From Bifidobacterium sp. B4142 (GTDB lineage Bacteria > Actinomycetota > Actinomycetes > Actinomycetales > Bifidobacteriaceae), in contig NZ_JAFNMJ010000001.1 of assembly GCF_026537325.1 (NCBI RefSeq), forward strand, positions 682,001 through 746,000: DNA of 64,000 nucleotides, written 5' to 3'. A program made the translations under genes and the position numbers. Under the pieces are notes generated by a model. That model saw only the letters and a list, made by a program, of their open reading frames with translations, searched no databases and was not told the origin of the DNA. Below are positions 43,021-55,193 of this stretch, piece after piece. Numbering within the stretch: position 1 is the stretch's first letter; each line of letters opens with the position of its first letter.

Positions 43021-43556
43021 TGCGTCCGACGACCAAGGTGGCCCGGCTGGATGCCATCCGTCAGGCTTTGAGCCGACATAGGGTCAACTCCCAGCAGCAG
43101 CTGTCAGCCCTGCTGGCTGATCAGGGCATTGAGGTGACCCAGGCCACCCTGAGCCGGGACCTGGACGACCTGCATGCCACCAAGTTGCGGTATGCAGACG
43201 GCAGCATGGCCTACTGGATTCCCGCCACCACCGACCAGCAGGCCATGGAGGCGGCTGCCGCAGAGGGGCCTGAGGTCGAGGGGGAGAACAAGACCGATGC
43301 CTACCTGGCCAAGATTCTGACTGGGCTGATTACCTCAGTGGCCCGGGCCCGCAACCTGCTGGTGGTCAGAACCCCGGCCGGCGCTGCCCAGTATGCAGCT
43401 TCTGCCCTGGACCGCCAGCCCATCAATGGAATCCTGGGCACCATAGCCGGGGACGACACGATTCTGATCATCGCTGCAGACGATGAATCGGCTTCATCCC
43501 GGGCCGACTGGCTCATGACTATCGTCTCCGGCCAGGAGGATGCCAGAGCCCGATGA
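43020..43556 (+). CDS. argR: Arginine repressor
   Basis: Hexameric arginine-responsive repressor, 178 residues. Winged helix region (ALSRHRVNSQQQLSALLADQ, VTQATLSRDLDDLHATKL) with SRDL recognition helix, and C-terminal oligomerisation/arginine-binding domain (RNLLVVRTPAGAAQYAASALD and GTIAGDDTILIIA). Lying inside the operon between argF and argG, it should give autoregulation of the whole cluster. Confidence 0.95.
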   Translation: MRPTTKVARLDAIRQALSRHRVNSQQQLSALLADQGIEVTQATLSRDLDDLHATKLRYADGSMAYWIPATTDQQAMEAAAAEGPEVEGENKTDAYLAKILTGLITSVARARNLLVVRTPAGAAQYAASALDRQPINGILGTIAGDDTILIIAADDESASSRADWLMTIVSGQEDARAR

Positions 43557-43615
43557 TGGCTGAAAGCATGAACTGAATATTGACAAGTGTGAAATTAGAA
43601 GGAAAGAGGATCGCC

Positions 43616-46314
<2,699 letters not shown>

Positions 46315-46407
46315 GCTTTCTGGTTTCCGCCAGACCGGTGGCCGCGTTAAAATTCCGAACGGCAATTCCCCAAGAGGGAGGGTAAAGAGCGAAAGGCGGC
46401 GGCGAAC

Positions 46408-47139
46408 ATGAATCCGGTGGCACTGGTCCAGGCCTGGTGGGCCAAGCAGCACATCACTCTGGCCAAGGAGCCACCCGGCTCACGCCAAGGGCTGTGCTCG
46501 CCACCGGATCAAGGCCGCGACCTGGAGCCGCTGACCATGCTGGTGGTGGGCGACTCCATGGCGGTCGGCTGTGGAGTGCAGGACCAGAGCCAGGGCTTCG
46601 TCCCTGACATAGCCGCCTGTCTGGCCACCCGGCTGGGACGTCCGATATCCTGGTCGACTCTGGGTCGGCTGGGGGCCACCATCCGCAGGGTGCGCTACCG
46701 GTTCCTGCCTGCTCTGCAGGAACATCCTGATCTGCTGGTCCTGTGTGCAGGTTCCAACGACATCATGGCCAACCGCACCGGTGAGCAGTGGCGGGATGAC
46801 TTGGCTGCCAGCATCGAGCTAGCCAAAAACAAGGGTCGCCAGGTGCTGGTCCTGAGCTCCGGTCAACTTTATCGGGATCCTGCCCTGGGCCGGGCGCTCA
46901 GGGCCGAGGTGGAGCGTCGGATAGCCCGGCAGACGCAGATCAGCCGTCAGGTCTGTCAAGAGGCCTCGGTGCCCTTCGTGGATGCCACCCGCGACGACGT
47001 CGGCACCGACCGATCCGACTTCTGGGGCATTGATCACTTTCATCCAGGGGTGCAGGGGTACAGACGCATGGCTGCCTGCGTAGTCGGCCACATTCCCCAA
47101 GACTTAATTGATCAGTTGTCCGTGACTGCGCATTCCTGA
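46408..47139 (+). CDS. SGNH/GDSL hydrolase family protein
   Basis: Serine esterase/lipase-like fold of 243 residues without signal peptide. Block I MLVVGDSMAVGCGV (Ser), block III LLVLCAGSNDIMA (Asn) and block V GIDHFHPGVQGY (Asp and His) form the SGNH catalytic set. Could act as esterase, thioesterase or acetyl-hydrolase; the substrate is not shown. It has a 93-bp gap behind argH, so it may be separately transcribed. Confidence 0.8.
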   Translation: MNPVALVQAWWAKQHITLAKEPPGSRQGLCSPPDQGRDLEPLTMLVVGDSMAVGCGVQDQSQGFVPDIAACLATRLGRPISWSTLGRLGATIRRVRYRFLPALQEHPDLLVLCAGSNDIMANRTGEQWRDDLAASIELAKNKGRQVLVLSSGQLYRDPALGRALRAEVERRIARQTQISRQVCQEASVPFVDATRDDVGTDRSDFWGIDHFHPGVQGYRRMAACVVGHIPQDLIDQLSVTAHS

Positions 47140-47367
47140 CCTGAACGCAGCGATTACGCTGAGGGGTTCCTGCTGGTTTAGCAGTCAGTAGTCAATCAAC
47201 AGCGGCTGGTTCGAAACGAATAATCAGCCCGGCTTCATTCCCGGGGAATTCCATCTTGGTACGGCCTTGTCTACGGCGGTCCAGGGTCCTGCCGTGTCGG
47301 TATCTGCTGCAAGAATAGTGGGGTTTAGCGTACATTCATCTAAATATCCGATAGGGAGTAGCCTCTC

Positions 47368-48699
47368 ATGTCGCAAGTCACCGATTTCAGGCAGGCGGGT
47401 TTCGACTCGCTTTTCGACGAACTCAAGTGGCGCGGTCTCATTGCCCAGTGCACGGACGAGTCCGAGCTCAGGAAGGTGCTGGCCGACCCCTCGGTGACCT
47501 ATTATTGTGGGTTTGACCCCACTGCTCCCTCACTGCACGTGGGCAATCTGGTCCAGCTGCTCAACATGCGTCACCTGCAGGCGGCCGGTCTGCATCCCAT
47601 AGCCGTTGTGGGCGGGGCCACCGGGCTTATTGGCGACCCTCGGCAGTCGGGTGAGCGCACTCTGAATCCCAAGCAGACCGTGGCCGAGTGGACCGAGCGT
47701 CTGCGTGGCCAGATCGGGCGTTTCCTGGATATCGAGGGAGACAATCCGGTCCGGTTCGTCAATAACTACGAGTGGACCGGGTCCATGAGCACCATCGACT
47801 TTCTGCGTGACGTGGGCAAGAACTTCCGCATGGGCACCATGCTGGCCAAGGACACAGTGGCCCGCCGTCTGGACTCTGACGAGGGCATCTCCTTTACCGA
47901 GTTCAGCTACCAGGTGCTTCAGGGCAACGACTTCCTAGAGCTCTTCGACCGCTACGGATGCAGTCTGCAGCTGGGCGGCAGCGACCAGTGGGGGAACCTG
48001 ACCAGCGGTCTGGACCTGATTCGCAAGGTGCGCAATGCATCCGTCAATGTCATGACCAGCCCATTGATCACTGACTCCCAGGGCAAGAAGTTCGGCAAGT
48101 CCGAGGGCAACGCGGTCTGGCTGGATTCCACCATGTTCAGCCCCTACCGCTTCTACCAGTTCTGGTTCAACCAGCCTGACGACCAGGTGGTCAAGCTGCT
48201 GAAGACCTTCACCTTCCTGCCCAAGGCCGAGATCGAACGTCTGGAAGAGCGGACAGTTCAGGATCCGGGTGCTCGCGAGGCCCAGAAGGTCCTGGCCTGG
48301 CAGGTGACCTCCTATGTGCACGGCGAGCATGCCGCCCAAGGGGCCATTGATGCCTCGGGCGCCCTGTTCGGTCGTGGCAAGACCCTGGAGGAGCTGGACG
48401 AGGATGTGCTGGATTCCGCGCTGGACGGTCTCAAGGTCGATGATGGTCATGGCGGACGTGTCCTGCCCGAAGCCAGCGAGGGCCAGCGTCTGGTTGAGGC
48501 AGGGGTTGCGGCCGGGCTCTTCCGCTCGGTCTCCGAGGCGCGTAAGACCGTGGCCTCGGGCGGCTTCTACCTGAATAACCAGCGGGTCGAGGATCCGGAT
48601 CAAGTTTTGGAGAACAAGGACTTTCTGCATGGGCGCTTCGCCCTGGTTCGCAGAGGAAAGAAGGCCCTGGGCGCGCTTGAGCTTCGGGCCGGCAATTAG
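47368..48699 (+). CDS. tyrS: Tyrosyl-tRNA synthetase
   Basis: Class I synthetase, 443 residues. HIGH motif variant [14 protein letters not shown], the KMSKS variant [13 protein letters not shown] and the C-terminal S4 domain ([18 protein letters not shown]) are present. ATG 47368 has ATAGGGAG upstream. The 228-bp leader 47140-47367 shows no convincing T-box. It heads the conserved actinobacterial block that continues to tlyA. Confidence 0.95.
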   Translation: MSQVTDFRQAGFDSLFDELKWRGLIAQCTDESELRKVLADPSVTYYCGFDPTAPSLHVGNLVQLLNMRHLQAAGLHPIAVVGGATGLIGDPRQSGERTLNPKQTVAEWTERLRGQIGRFLDIEGDNPVRFVNNYEWTGSMSTIDFLRDVGKNFRMGTMLAKDTVARRLDSDEGISFTEFSYQVLQGNDFLELFDRYGCSLQLGGSDQWGNLTSGLDLIRKVRNASVNVMTSPLITDSQGKKFGKSEGNAVWLDSTMFSPYRFYQFWFNQPDDQVVKLLKTFTFLPKAEIERLEERTVQDPGAREAQKVLAWQVTSYVHGEHAAQGAIDASGALFGRGKTLEELDEDVLDSALDGLKVDDGHGGRVLPEASEGQRLVEAGVAAGLFRSVSEARKTVASGGFYLNNQRVEDPDQVLENKDFLHGRFALVRRGKKALGALELRAGN

Positions 48700-48722
48700 G
48701 AACGCAGGAATTAAGGACACTG

Positions 48723-50861
48723 ATGGCAGAAGAACACAATCATTCCCGGGGCGATCGCGGACGGGGTCGGGGCGGTTCGCGCCCAGGCGGCTTCCGGTCA
48801 GGCGGCCGCCGCTCTTCGGGTTTCCACAAGGGCGGGTCGCACTCGGGCGGATACCGCTCCGGAGGCTATCGTTCGGGAGGTTACCGTTCCGGCAACTTCC
48901 ACAGCCATGACAGCGAGGGTGGCGAAGAGCGTCGTTCCGAGAATAGGAATGGTCAGCGGTCCTTCCGCGGACGCGGGCACGACCGGTTCGAGCGCGACCA
49001 TCGTGGATACAGGCATGACCGTCAGGATGGTCACGGCAGCTTCCGCAGGGATTCCGACCAAGATCGCCATTTCGACAGGCGTGATGACCGCCACGGCCGT
49101 CGGCAGGATGGTAACCGTCCACGTCGTGATTTCCATACCAACGGGAATGGCGGATATGCGCATCATGACCATGATAACGACCGTGGTCGGTCGGGGTATG
49201 GCGATCGCCATTCCGGTCGCGGCTACCAGCGGCACGGCCGCGATCGTGATCGTGGCCAGGGCTTCCGCGGCGATGGCCATTGGGGTGATGACCGGAGGTT
49301 TGACCGTCGGCAGGATGAGCGGTCTGGCGGTGATCGCCCATGGAAGAACCGTTCCCGTGATGACCGCCCGCGTCAGGACCGTTCGCATGGGGACCGTTTC
49401 TACGGCAACCGCTCCTATGGTAACCGTTCCCGCGATGACCATCGTCAAGGCGGTTATCGGAGCGACCGTTCCCATGGCGACAGGTACCAGGGCCAGCATG
49501 GTCGTGATGATCGCCGTCGTGATGACCATCGCTATGACGACCGCCGCGGGGCCTATCAGCGTGACCGCCAGAATGGCTATGACCGCGGTCGCCGCAATTC
49601 TGACGGGACCATCTCCTATCCCTCGCAGAACCCCTACACGGATCGTCGGCCTGGCGAGCCCAAGATGCCCAAGGGCCTGGAATGGTCCATGCTCTCCAAG
49701 GATGATCGCCTGCGCCTGCGCGGACTGAGCAAGGAACACGCGGAGAACATCGGCCTGCACATCCTGGCCGCCTATGCGCTGGAGGAGACTGATCCCCAGG
49801 GGGCCCTTGCTCATGCCAAGTGGGCTGCACGGCAGGCTTCGCGGATCGATCTTGCCCGTGAGACTCTGGCCCTGGTGGCCTATCGTCAGGGCGACTACAA
49901 ACTGGCCCTCAAGGAGTTCCGCACTGCACACCGTATGAACGGCTATTCTGATTATCTGCCCTTCATTGCCGACTGCGAGCGTGGCCTGGGCAATCCTCGC
50001 AAGGCCATTGAGGAGGCCACCTCCGAAGAGGGCAGCCAGCTGCAAGGCGAGTCCAAGGCGGAGATGTTCCTGGTTTATGCCGGAGCACTGGGCGATCTGG
50101 GCCTGTGGGACAAGGCCATCGAGACGGTTCAGGCCCTGGTCAAGGCCCGCGGGCTCAGCGGCGACTACCGAATGCGTGCCGTGCAGGCCGAGCAGAACTT
50201 CCTTGAACAGGCTGGCCGCAGCCAGGAGGCTCTGGAGCTGGAACCTCTGCTGGATCGCCTGGAAGCTGAGTATGCCGACGAGGATGAGGACGAGGATGGT
50301 CAGAAGGACGGACAGTTTGAGGAGATCCTGATCGACTACGACCTGGAGCACCTGGATCCGGCCATGATGGAGGATCTCTCCATTGACTCGGATGGCGGTG
50401 AGGAGGACTCGGATGAGGCTGAAGTTGAGACTGAGGCCGCTGAGTCTGATGTCACCGATGCATCCGATCAGGGTGCCGATAACAGCAAGGTTGAGGAATC
50501 TCCTGAATCAGTAGGTTCGAACGATTCAGCGGAATCAACTGACACAGTAGATTCAACTGAGTCAGCTGATTCATCTCCAATGTCCGAATCCGGAATGCAG
50601 GAATCGTCGGATGCTGTGAAGCAACCCGAGGGAGAGCCTTCTCGCCTTGATGTGGAAGCTTCGGGGGATGGCTCTCAAAGCGACCAGACTGGCGACGAAA
50701 CAGACGCGACTGTTGCCGATGAACCGGCTGCTGATGATGGTGATCTGTCTGGCAAGGACGCAGGATCCGAAGCCGATACTGCCGATCATCAAAATAAAGA
50801 GTCCAAGGATGAGCAGGTCAAGGAGTCGGATACGTCTGATGAAGCCAAGGCCGAATCATGA
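48723..50861 (+). CDS. Three-part protein: Arg/Gly/Asp-rich repeat N-terminus, TPR core, acidic tail
   Basis: A 712-residue protein whose middle (about residues 313-525) is the TPR-like core found between tyrS and the HAD gene in actinobacteria (the M. tuberculosis Rv1691 position). It contains AAYALEETDPQGALAHAKWA and ALVAYRQGDYKLALKEF. Residues 1-310 are low complexity: SGGYR repeats near 42-60, then long runs of DR/HD/RGY-type dipeptides, strongly basic and nucleic-acid-binding in character. Residues 530-712 are acidic, rich in Ser, Asp and Glu. RNA or ribosome association is inferred from composition and from neighbours in translation, not shown. The stop overlaps the HAD gene by 4 bp. 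Confidence 0.75.
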   Translation: MAEEHNHSRGDRGRGRGGSRPGGFRSGGRRSSGFHKGGSHSGGYRSGGYRSGGYRSGNFHSHDSEGGEERRSENRNGQRSFRGRGHDRFERDHRGYRHDRQDGHGSFRRDSDQDRHFDRRDDRHGRRQDGNRPRRDFHTNGNGGYAHHDHDNDRGRSGYGDRHSGRGYQRHGRDRDRGQGFRGDGHWGDDRRFDRRQDERSGGDRPWKNRSRDDRPRQDRSHGDRFYGNRSYGNRSRDDHRQGGYRSDRSHGDRYQGQHGRDDRRRDDHRYDDRRGAYQRDRQNGYDRGRRNSDGTISYPSQNPYTDRRPGEPKMPKGLEWSMLSKDDRLRLRGLSKEHAENIGLHILAAYALEETDPQGALAHAKWAARQASRIDLARETLALVAYRQGDYKLALKEFRTAHRMNGYSDYLPFIADCERGLGNPRKAIEEATSEEGSQLQGESKAEMFLVYAGALGDLGLWDKAIETVQALVKARGLSGDYRMRAVQAEQNFLEQAGRSQEALELEPLLDRLEAEYADEDEDEDGQKDGQFEEILIDYDLEHLDPAMMEDLSIDSDGGEEDSDEAEVETEAAESDVTDASDQGADNSKVEESPESVGSNDSAESTDTVDSTESADSSPMSESGMQESSDAVKQPEGEPSRLDVEASGDGSQSDQTGDETDATVADEPAADDGDLSGKDAGSEADTADHQNKESKDEQVKESDTSDEAKAES

Positions 50862-51922
50862 CCGTCTTCCTCAAAGGAACTGAAGACGCCCCGGCAAAGA
50901 TCTACCGTCTGGCTCTGCTGGATCTGGACGGAGTGGTCTACCGGGGCGCTGACCCTGTTGAGCATGCGGCCGAGGGGATCGACCGAGCCCAGACGCTTGG
51001 CATGCGCATGGCCTACACCACCAACAACGCATCCCGGTTTCCCAATGTGGTGGCCGATCAGCTGCGAGGATTTGGGCTGACCCTGGACGATGGCCAGGTC
51101 ATTACCTCAGCCGTCGTCGCCGCACGAATGTTGCGCCGATACCTGCCGGAGGGTGCCCGGGTGCTGGTCATCGGGTCCGATCATCTGCGCGAGCAGATCC
51201 GCATCAACGGTATGGTGCCCGTGGATAAGGCTGCAGATCAGTCAGAGGCCATCATCCAGGCTTGGTATCCCGAACTGAGCTGGCAAGACCTGGCCCAGGC
51301 CGCCTTTGCCATTGAAAACGGTGCACGTTACTTCACCACCAACAAGGATCAGACCCTGCCCAGGGAGGGCGGTATGGCGCCCGGCAATGGGGCCATGCTC
51401 CAACCGGTGATTCTGGCTACTGGCAAGCAGCCGGAGGACTCGGCGGGCAAGCCGGAATCGGCCATGTACGACGAGGCCCGGCAGCTCTTGGCCAGCAGCC
51501 AGGAGGAGATCCTGAACGTTGACCTATGCCTACCTGTGGGCGATCGTCTGGACACTGACATCGAGGCAGCCAACCGGGGCGGGTACGACTCTATGCTCGT
51601 CCTGACGGGTGTGGCTCGAACACCCTCCATTCTGACTGCACCTGCCAAGTGGCGGCCGACCTATCTGGCTGAAGACTTGCGTGGCCTGGCCGAGTCGCAA
51701 CCGCAGCCCAGCAAGGAGGCAGATCAGATCTGGCACTGCGGCGACCAAACCGCAAGGGTGGATGATGACGGGCATGTCACCCTCCGTGCTCTTGAAGGCG
51801 GTGGTGACCCCCTGCACGACTTGGATGCTGTGCGAGCCTGCGCCTGTGCGATCTGGGAATATCAGGATTGTGGTGGCGATATGGATTCGCTGGATTTGCC
51901 TGCCTTTGACATCGGGGCGTAG
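50858..51922 (+). CDS. HAD-IIA family hydrolase (NagD-like phosphatase)
   Basis: Phosphatase of 354 residues. Motif I LALLDLDGVVYRG, motif II region MAYTTNNASRFP, motif IV LPVGDRLDTDIEAANRGGYD; the cap domain between (VLVIGSDHLREQIRING, YFTTNKDQTLPREGGMAPGNGAML) is that of the HAD-IIA group. Likely hydrolyses small phosphates such as p-nitrophenyl-like or glycolytic esters; the substrate is unknown. Follows the TPR gene by overlap and precedes the small acidic protein and tlyA, the conserved actinobacterial order. Confidence 0.85.
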   Translation: MTVFLKGTEDAPAKIYRLALLDLDGVVYRGADPVEHAAEGIDRAQTLGMRMAYTTNNASRFPNVVADQLRGFGLTLDDGQVITSAVVAARMLRRYLPEGARVLVIGSDHLREQIRINGMVPVDKAADQSEAIIQAWYPELSWQDLAQAAFAIENGARYFTTNKDQTLPREGGMAPGNGAMLQPVILATGKQPEDSAGKPESAMYDEARQLLASSQEEILNVDLCLPVGDRLDTDIEAANRGGYDSMLVLTGVARTPSILTAPAKWRPTYLAEDLRGLAESQPQPSKEADQIWHCGDQTARVDDDGHVTLRALEGGGDPLHDLDAVRACACAIWEYQDCGGDMDSLDLPAFDIGA

Positions 51923-51927
51923 CGCTC

Positions 51928-52248
51928 ATGTCGGAAGAGGTCAAATCAGGACAGCTTGGAGCGAGTGGATCTTCGCAAGGTTCCAATGACTACAGGCTGT
52001 CTGAGCAGTCCAGCCAGACCGAGCAGCCTGTTGAGTCTGAGGATTCTGGAGGGTCCTCACAGGCAGAAGACGAGAATACAACTGCGTCAGTACCTCAAGA
52101 GCCCATGGATAAGCAAGCCATGGCCCCCCTTTTGGAGCGTTTCCCTGATTTGGCGAAATTGGACGATCTGGATGATGCCCAACAGGTTGAGATGCTCGGC
52201 AAGGTGCTGGCCGGGCTTCAGCAGGATCTGAATCGGGAGGGCAAGTGA
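51928..52248 (+). CDS. Small acidic hypothetical protein
   Basis: 106 residues, rich in Ser, Gln, Glu and Asp (SSQGSNDYRLSEQSSQTEQP), with a helical C-terminal segment (MAPLLERFPDLAKLDDLDDAQQVEMLGKVLAGLQQDL). Its place between the HAD phosphatase and tlyA matches the short conserved hypothetical of the actinobacterial cluster (Rv1693 position). Overlaps tlyA by 4 bp (GTGA). Function unknown. Confidence 0.7.
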   Translation: MSEEVKSGQLGASGSSQGSNDYRLSEQSSQTEQPVESEDSGGSSQAEDENTTASVPQEPMDKQAMAPLLERFPDLAKLDDLDDAQQVEMLGKVLAGLQQDLNREGK

Positions 52249-53054
52249 ACGATGAGGATACGGTTGTCAGCGCTGGGGATGGTCGCCGAAGAACCGTGGC
52301 TCTTGCCCGCGACCGACTTGACCGTATCCTGCCTGCACAGGGGCTGACGAATTCGCGGGCCAGAGCCCAGGCGCTGATTCGTCAAGGCCGGGTTACGGTC
52401 AATGATCATCCGGCATCAAGGCCTGCTCAGAGTGTCCAGCCAGGTGATGTGATTTTTCTGGACCCGGGCGATGACTACGCCTCCCGTGGAGCACTGAAGC
52501 TGGAGGGTGCCCTGACGACTTTTGCGGCGCAGGGGATGCCCGATCCGCAGGACAGGCTCTGCCTCGATATCGGGGCGTCTACGGGTGGTTTCACTGATGT
52601 TCTGCTCAGGCATGGTGCCAAGCGGGTTATAGCCCTTGATGTGGGCCACGGACAGTTGTTGGGTCGGATTGCTGCTGATCCTAGGGTGGTTGACATGAGC
52701 GGTGTCAACATACGCGAAGTTCAGCCGGGCGACCTGCCGTATCGCCCGGAATACGTGGTCTCTGATGTGTCCTTCATCTCGCTGACCTACGTCATTCCCG
52801 TCCTCCCTGCTTTGCTGGCACCTATTGCTAACTGCTTGTTGCTGGTCAAGCCCCAGTTTGAGGTCGGACGTAGCCTGCTGGGCCATCATGGCATTGTGAC
52901 GGACGAGGACCGCAGGCAAGAGGCTCTGGAGCGCGTCTTAGCCTGTGCATGTGAGCATGGATTTGTTGTCCGAGCTACCACCCCATCGCCCATAAGAGGA
53001 GCTCATGGCAACGTGGAATATCTGCTTTGGCTGTCTTGGTCACAGTCGGCCTGA
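52245..53054 (+). CDS. tlyA: TlyA family RNA methyltransferase
   Basis: S4 RNA-binding domain at the N-terminus (RLDRILPAQGLTNSRARAQALIRQGRVTVN) followed by an FtsJ-type SAM domain (CLDIGASTGGFTDVLLRHGA, ALDVGHGQLLGRI, SDVSFISLTYVIPVL). TlyA methylates 2'-OH of rRNA in 16S and/or 23S and makes ribosomes sensitive to capreomycin. 269 residues; start GTG 52245. In other actinobacteria nadK and recN follow; here a tRNA and an island do. Confidence 0.92.
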   Translation: MNDEDTVVSAGDGRRRTVALARDRLDRILPAQGLTNSRARAQALIRQGRVTVNDHPASRPAQSVQPGDVIFLDPGDDYASRGALKLEGALTTFAAQGMPDPQDRLCLDIGASTGGFTDVLLRHGAKRVIALDVGHGQLLGRIAADPRVVDMSGVNIREVQPGDLPYRPEYVVSDVSFISLTYVIPVLPALLAPIANCLLLVKPQFEVGRSLLGHHGIVTDEDRRQEALERVLACACEHGFVVRATTPSPIRGAHGNVEYLLWLSWSQSA

Positions 53055-53092
53055 AGCCTGCAGTTCCCCACCTCCTGCGCGACACACCAGAC

Positions 53093-53120
53093 TGGACAGA
53101 ATCCAAAGTTGCGGTAGTAT
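53093..53120 (+). promoter_or_regulatory. Putative promoter of tRNA-Arg
   Basis: TGGACA at 53093-53098 and TAGTAT at 53115-53120 with a 16-bp spacer, about 40 bp before the tRNA. TATAAAT at 53118 is an alternative -10. Confidence 0.4.
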
Positions 53121-53160
53121 AAATGAGTTGTCAAAAACGAGTTCCTCGTCAAGATGATAT

Positions 53161-53234
53161 GCGCCAGTAGCCCAACGGATTAGAGCAGCTGACTACGGAT
53201 CAGCAGGTTGCAGGTTCGAATCCTGTCTGGCGCA
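53161..53234 (+). tRNA. tRNA-Arg (anticodon ACG)
   Basis: Acceptor stem GCGCCAG (53161-53167) pairs with CTGGCGC (53227-53233), discriminator A at 53234, no encoded CCA. The anticodon stem GCTGA/TCAGC encloses loop CTACGGA, giving anticodon ACG (53195-53197), Arg. The T arm has GGTTCGAAT. It is the integration site of the island that follows and is kept intact. Confidence 0.95.
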
Positions 53235-53241
53235 CAAGAAA
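53188..53241 (+). repeat. Island left attachment repeat (attL), tRNA-Arg 3' half
   Basis: 54 bp from the anticodon arm through the tRNA 3' end. A diverged copy of equal length is at 63215-63268, in the same orientation. Outside the anticodon loop about seven of 42 positions differ. Confidence 0.6.
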
Positions 53242-53327
53242 CCCTTGGAAACATTAGCTTCCAGTGGTTATTTAATATCAGGATCATTCCCTTTCAGACA
53301 CGATTAGACACGACGGGCGAAAATGCT

Positions 53328-54148
53328 TTAGTTCAGTTGCCTGTCTCGCTGTTGTTCCATGATCTCGGCCACTTCATCCAGACGGTCAGGCCAGAGCGGC
53401 GCATACACATTCAGGGTTATGCTGGCGTCCGCATGACCCAAGGCGTTCTGGACTGTTTTCACGTCTGCCCCTGCAGCGATGGATAGAGATGCGAAAGTGT
53501 GGCGGAGACTATGTATTGTGAGCCCAGGTATCTCAAGTCCGCTCCCGGCCACCGCTTTCACACAGATGCGGTTATACCAGTTCTTTATGTTGATGTGTTC
53601 TCCGCGTTTGGGGCGGAAAACGAAGGCTTCGGATGGTTTCCCTGAGCAGAGCCTTTTGGGGGGGAAGACGAGGAAACGGGAATCGCAACCCGCCTGCGTT
53701 CCCACGTTTTCGGAGATCCTAGAACCGGTTTGCCTTTGTCGTCTTCCGTCCAGGTTCGTAGGACGCTGACCCGCCGCTTCTCGAAGTCCATATCTGAGAC
53801 TTTCAGTGCTGTTGCCTCGCTGATTCGCAGACCCACATATGCGAGGAATCGAATCAGGGTGCCGGACATGGTTGGATCAATCTTGTCTGCTTCCTCTGCC
53901 AGGTCTTCTACTTCCGCATAGGTCAGATATATCTTTTCGACTGTGACCTGCTTGCGAGGGAGTTTGATTCCTGACAGTAGGTCGATGGTAAGCCACCGGC
54001 GTTTAGGGGCTGCCGCATATCGGAGCACGCTGCCGAAAGTAACTTCCACTATGCTGTGAATGCTGTTGGGCGACAGTGGCTTGGGTTTGTGGGTGGTTCT
54101 AAATTCGCAAGGGGCTTCGCCTTTGTTGGGATCCTTGATTCCAGGTGT
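53328..54148 (-). pseudogene. Tyrosine recombinase/integrase, frameshifted and N-terminally truncated
   Basis: Catalytic residues are in two frames. 53585-54148 holds the end of the core-binding domain (HSIVEVTFGSVLRYAA, RWLTIDLLSGIKLPRK) and the first catalytic Arg in YVGLRISEATAL. 53328-53705 holds HSLRHTFASL (His-x-x-Arg), GHADASITLN and the nucleophile Tyr in LNVYAPL. The frames change near 53650-53690, close to a run of seven G. Most of the N-terminal arm-binding domain is missing; possible traces lie up to about 54235. Its position next to the tRNA attachment site marks it as the element's own integrase. Confidence 0.8.
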
Positions 54149-54379
54149 TTATGTCCGTCTCCGCTGTGGCGTTCACTGCACGTTGCCGCATCGTAGAAGC
54201 ACATACTTCTTCTGTTCGCCGACAATATCGATTGATGCTTGATGCCTTCAGTTTATGCTTCGAACTCAGCTAGTCCTTGGTTGCCTCCCTGAAAATAATT
54301 CTTCTGAGTGTGTCCGGTACGTACTTGCCGCTTCTCAAATCCCCTCCGACTGCATCCCTGTATGATTAGGCATCATTCA

Positions 54380-54885
54380 GCTTGGGGATATGCATCTTTG
54401 GGTACGATCTTCAATACCTTCATGCCTTTTTACCAGGTGGTGGTGGCAGCGTTCGGGGACAGAGATGTCACGGTGGTGCTGTCGGTTGGCCGTGATTTCG
54501 ACCAGGCCAAGTTGGGCCGGGTTCCTCAGAATATATTCATCCACCAGTCTGTAGACCAGCTGGCTGTCCTTGAGAGGGCTGACCTGTTCATCACGCATGG
54601 CGGCATGAGCAGCGTGAACGAGGTTCTTTACTAAACGGTGTCCATGGCGGTGGTTCCTATGGCCGACGATAGCCGACAGTAGGGGCGAGAATCGCTGAGC
54701 TAGGGCTGGAAACGGTCCTGGTGAGCTACAGGAAGGTCAACGGACAGACGCTGGAGCGTGCAGCCTTGATTCTGGCAGACAAACATATCGCCGACAATGT
54801 CAACATGATCAGCAAGGATATGCGAAAGTCCGGCGGCAACCAGCAAATAGTTAAGGATCTGGACCACATCCTCAACCAAACCTGA
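54380..54885 (+). pseudogene. Macrolide-type glycosyltransferase remnant
   Basis: The C-terminal half of a MGT/UGT-like transferase. The frame gives SLGTIFNTF, VPQNIFIHQSVDQLAVL and ADLFITHGGMSSVNEVLY, which holds the HGGxxS nucleotide-sugar motif, then a stop at about 54632. Similarity continues past it (MAVVPMADDSRQ), and a further frame runs IAELGLETVLVSYRKV to LDHILNQT and a stop at 54883-54885. The N-terminal acceptor domain is absent. It is a dead fragment. Confidence 0.65.
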
Positions 54886-55193
54886 CCAACCCAGTACTCC
54901 GTGCGAAAAAGATAGGACTAACATCCCCACGAGGAAACCTCTGTGCCTGCTTAACATATCAACCATTTCCGCAAAAGAGGCAGGGAAGTGTTGATCCGGC
55001 ATTTAGGAGCTGGTGAAGTTCGTTCGAACAGATAAGAGTAAAAGCACATTGAACAACGAGAAGTTTTTTTATCCAAAATAGCTTGATCCTAGCAATTATA
55101 CCGATCTTCTGATTGCCTGCATGAATTTATTGCCTCACAAATGTGATGATTTCATATTCTTAAATACTATCTGTATTCTATATAATCGCCTTT
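54886..55193. other. AT-rich intergenic stretch, no gene
   Basis: No credible coding sequence. AT-rich with poly-T runs near 55065; it ends in the promoter of gntK. A possible junction scar between the remnant and the sugar-acid module. Confidence 0.5.

Noticed and set aside
47140-47367. T-box riboswitch upstream of tyrS
   Set aside because: TTGGTACGGC resembles only part of the T-box core; specifier stem and antiterminator were not found.
48840-48900. Short tandem repeats that could be mistaken for CRISPR or a VNTR
   Set aside because: They encode the SGGYR repeats of the protein and have no spacers.
48798-50351. Long antisense frame over the Arg/Gly-rich gene
   Set aside because: The repeats create low-complexity open frames on both strands; the sense frame has the conserved TPR core.
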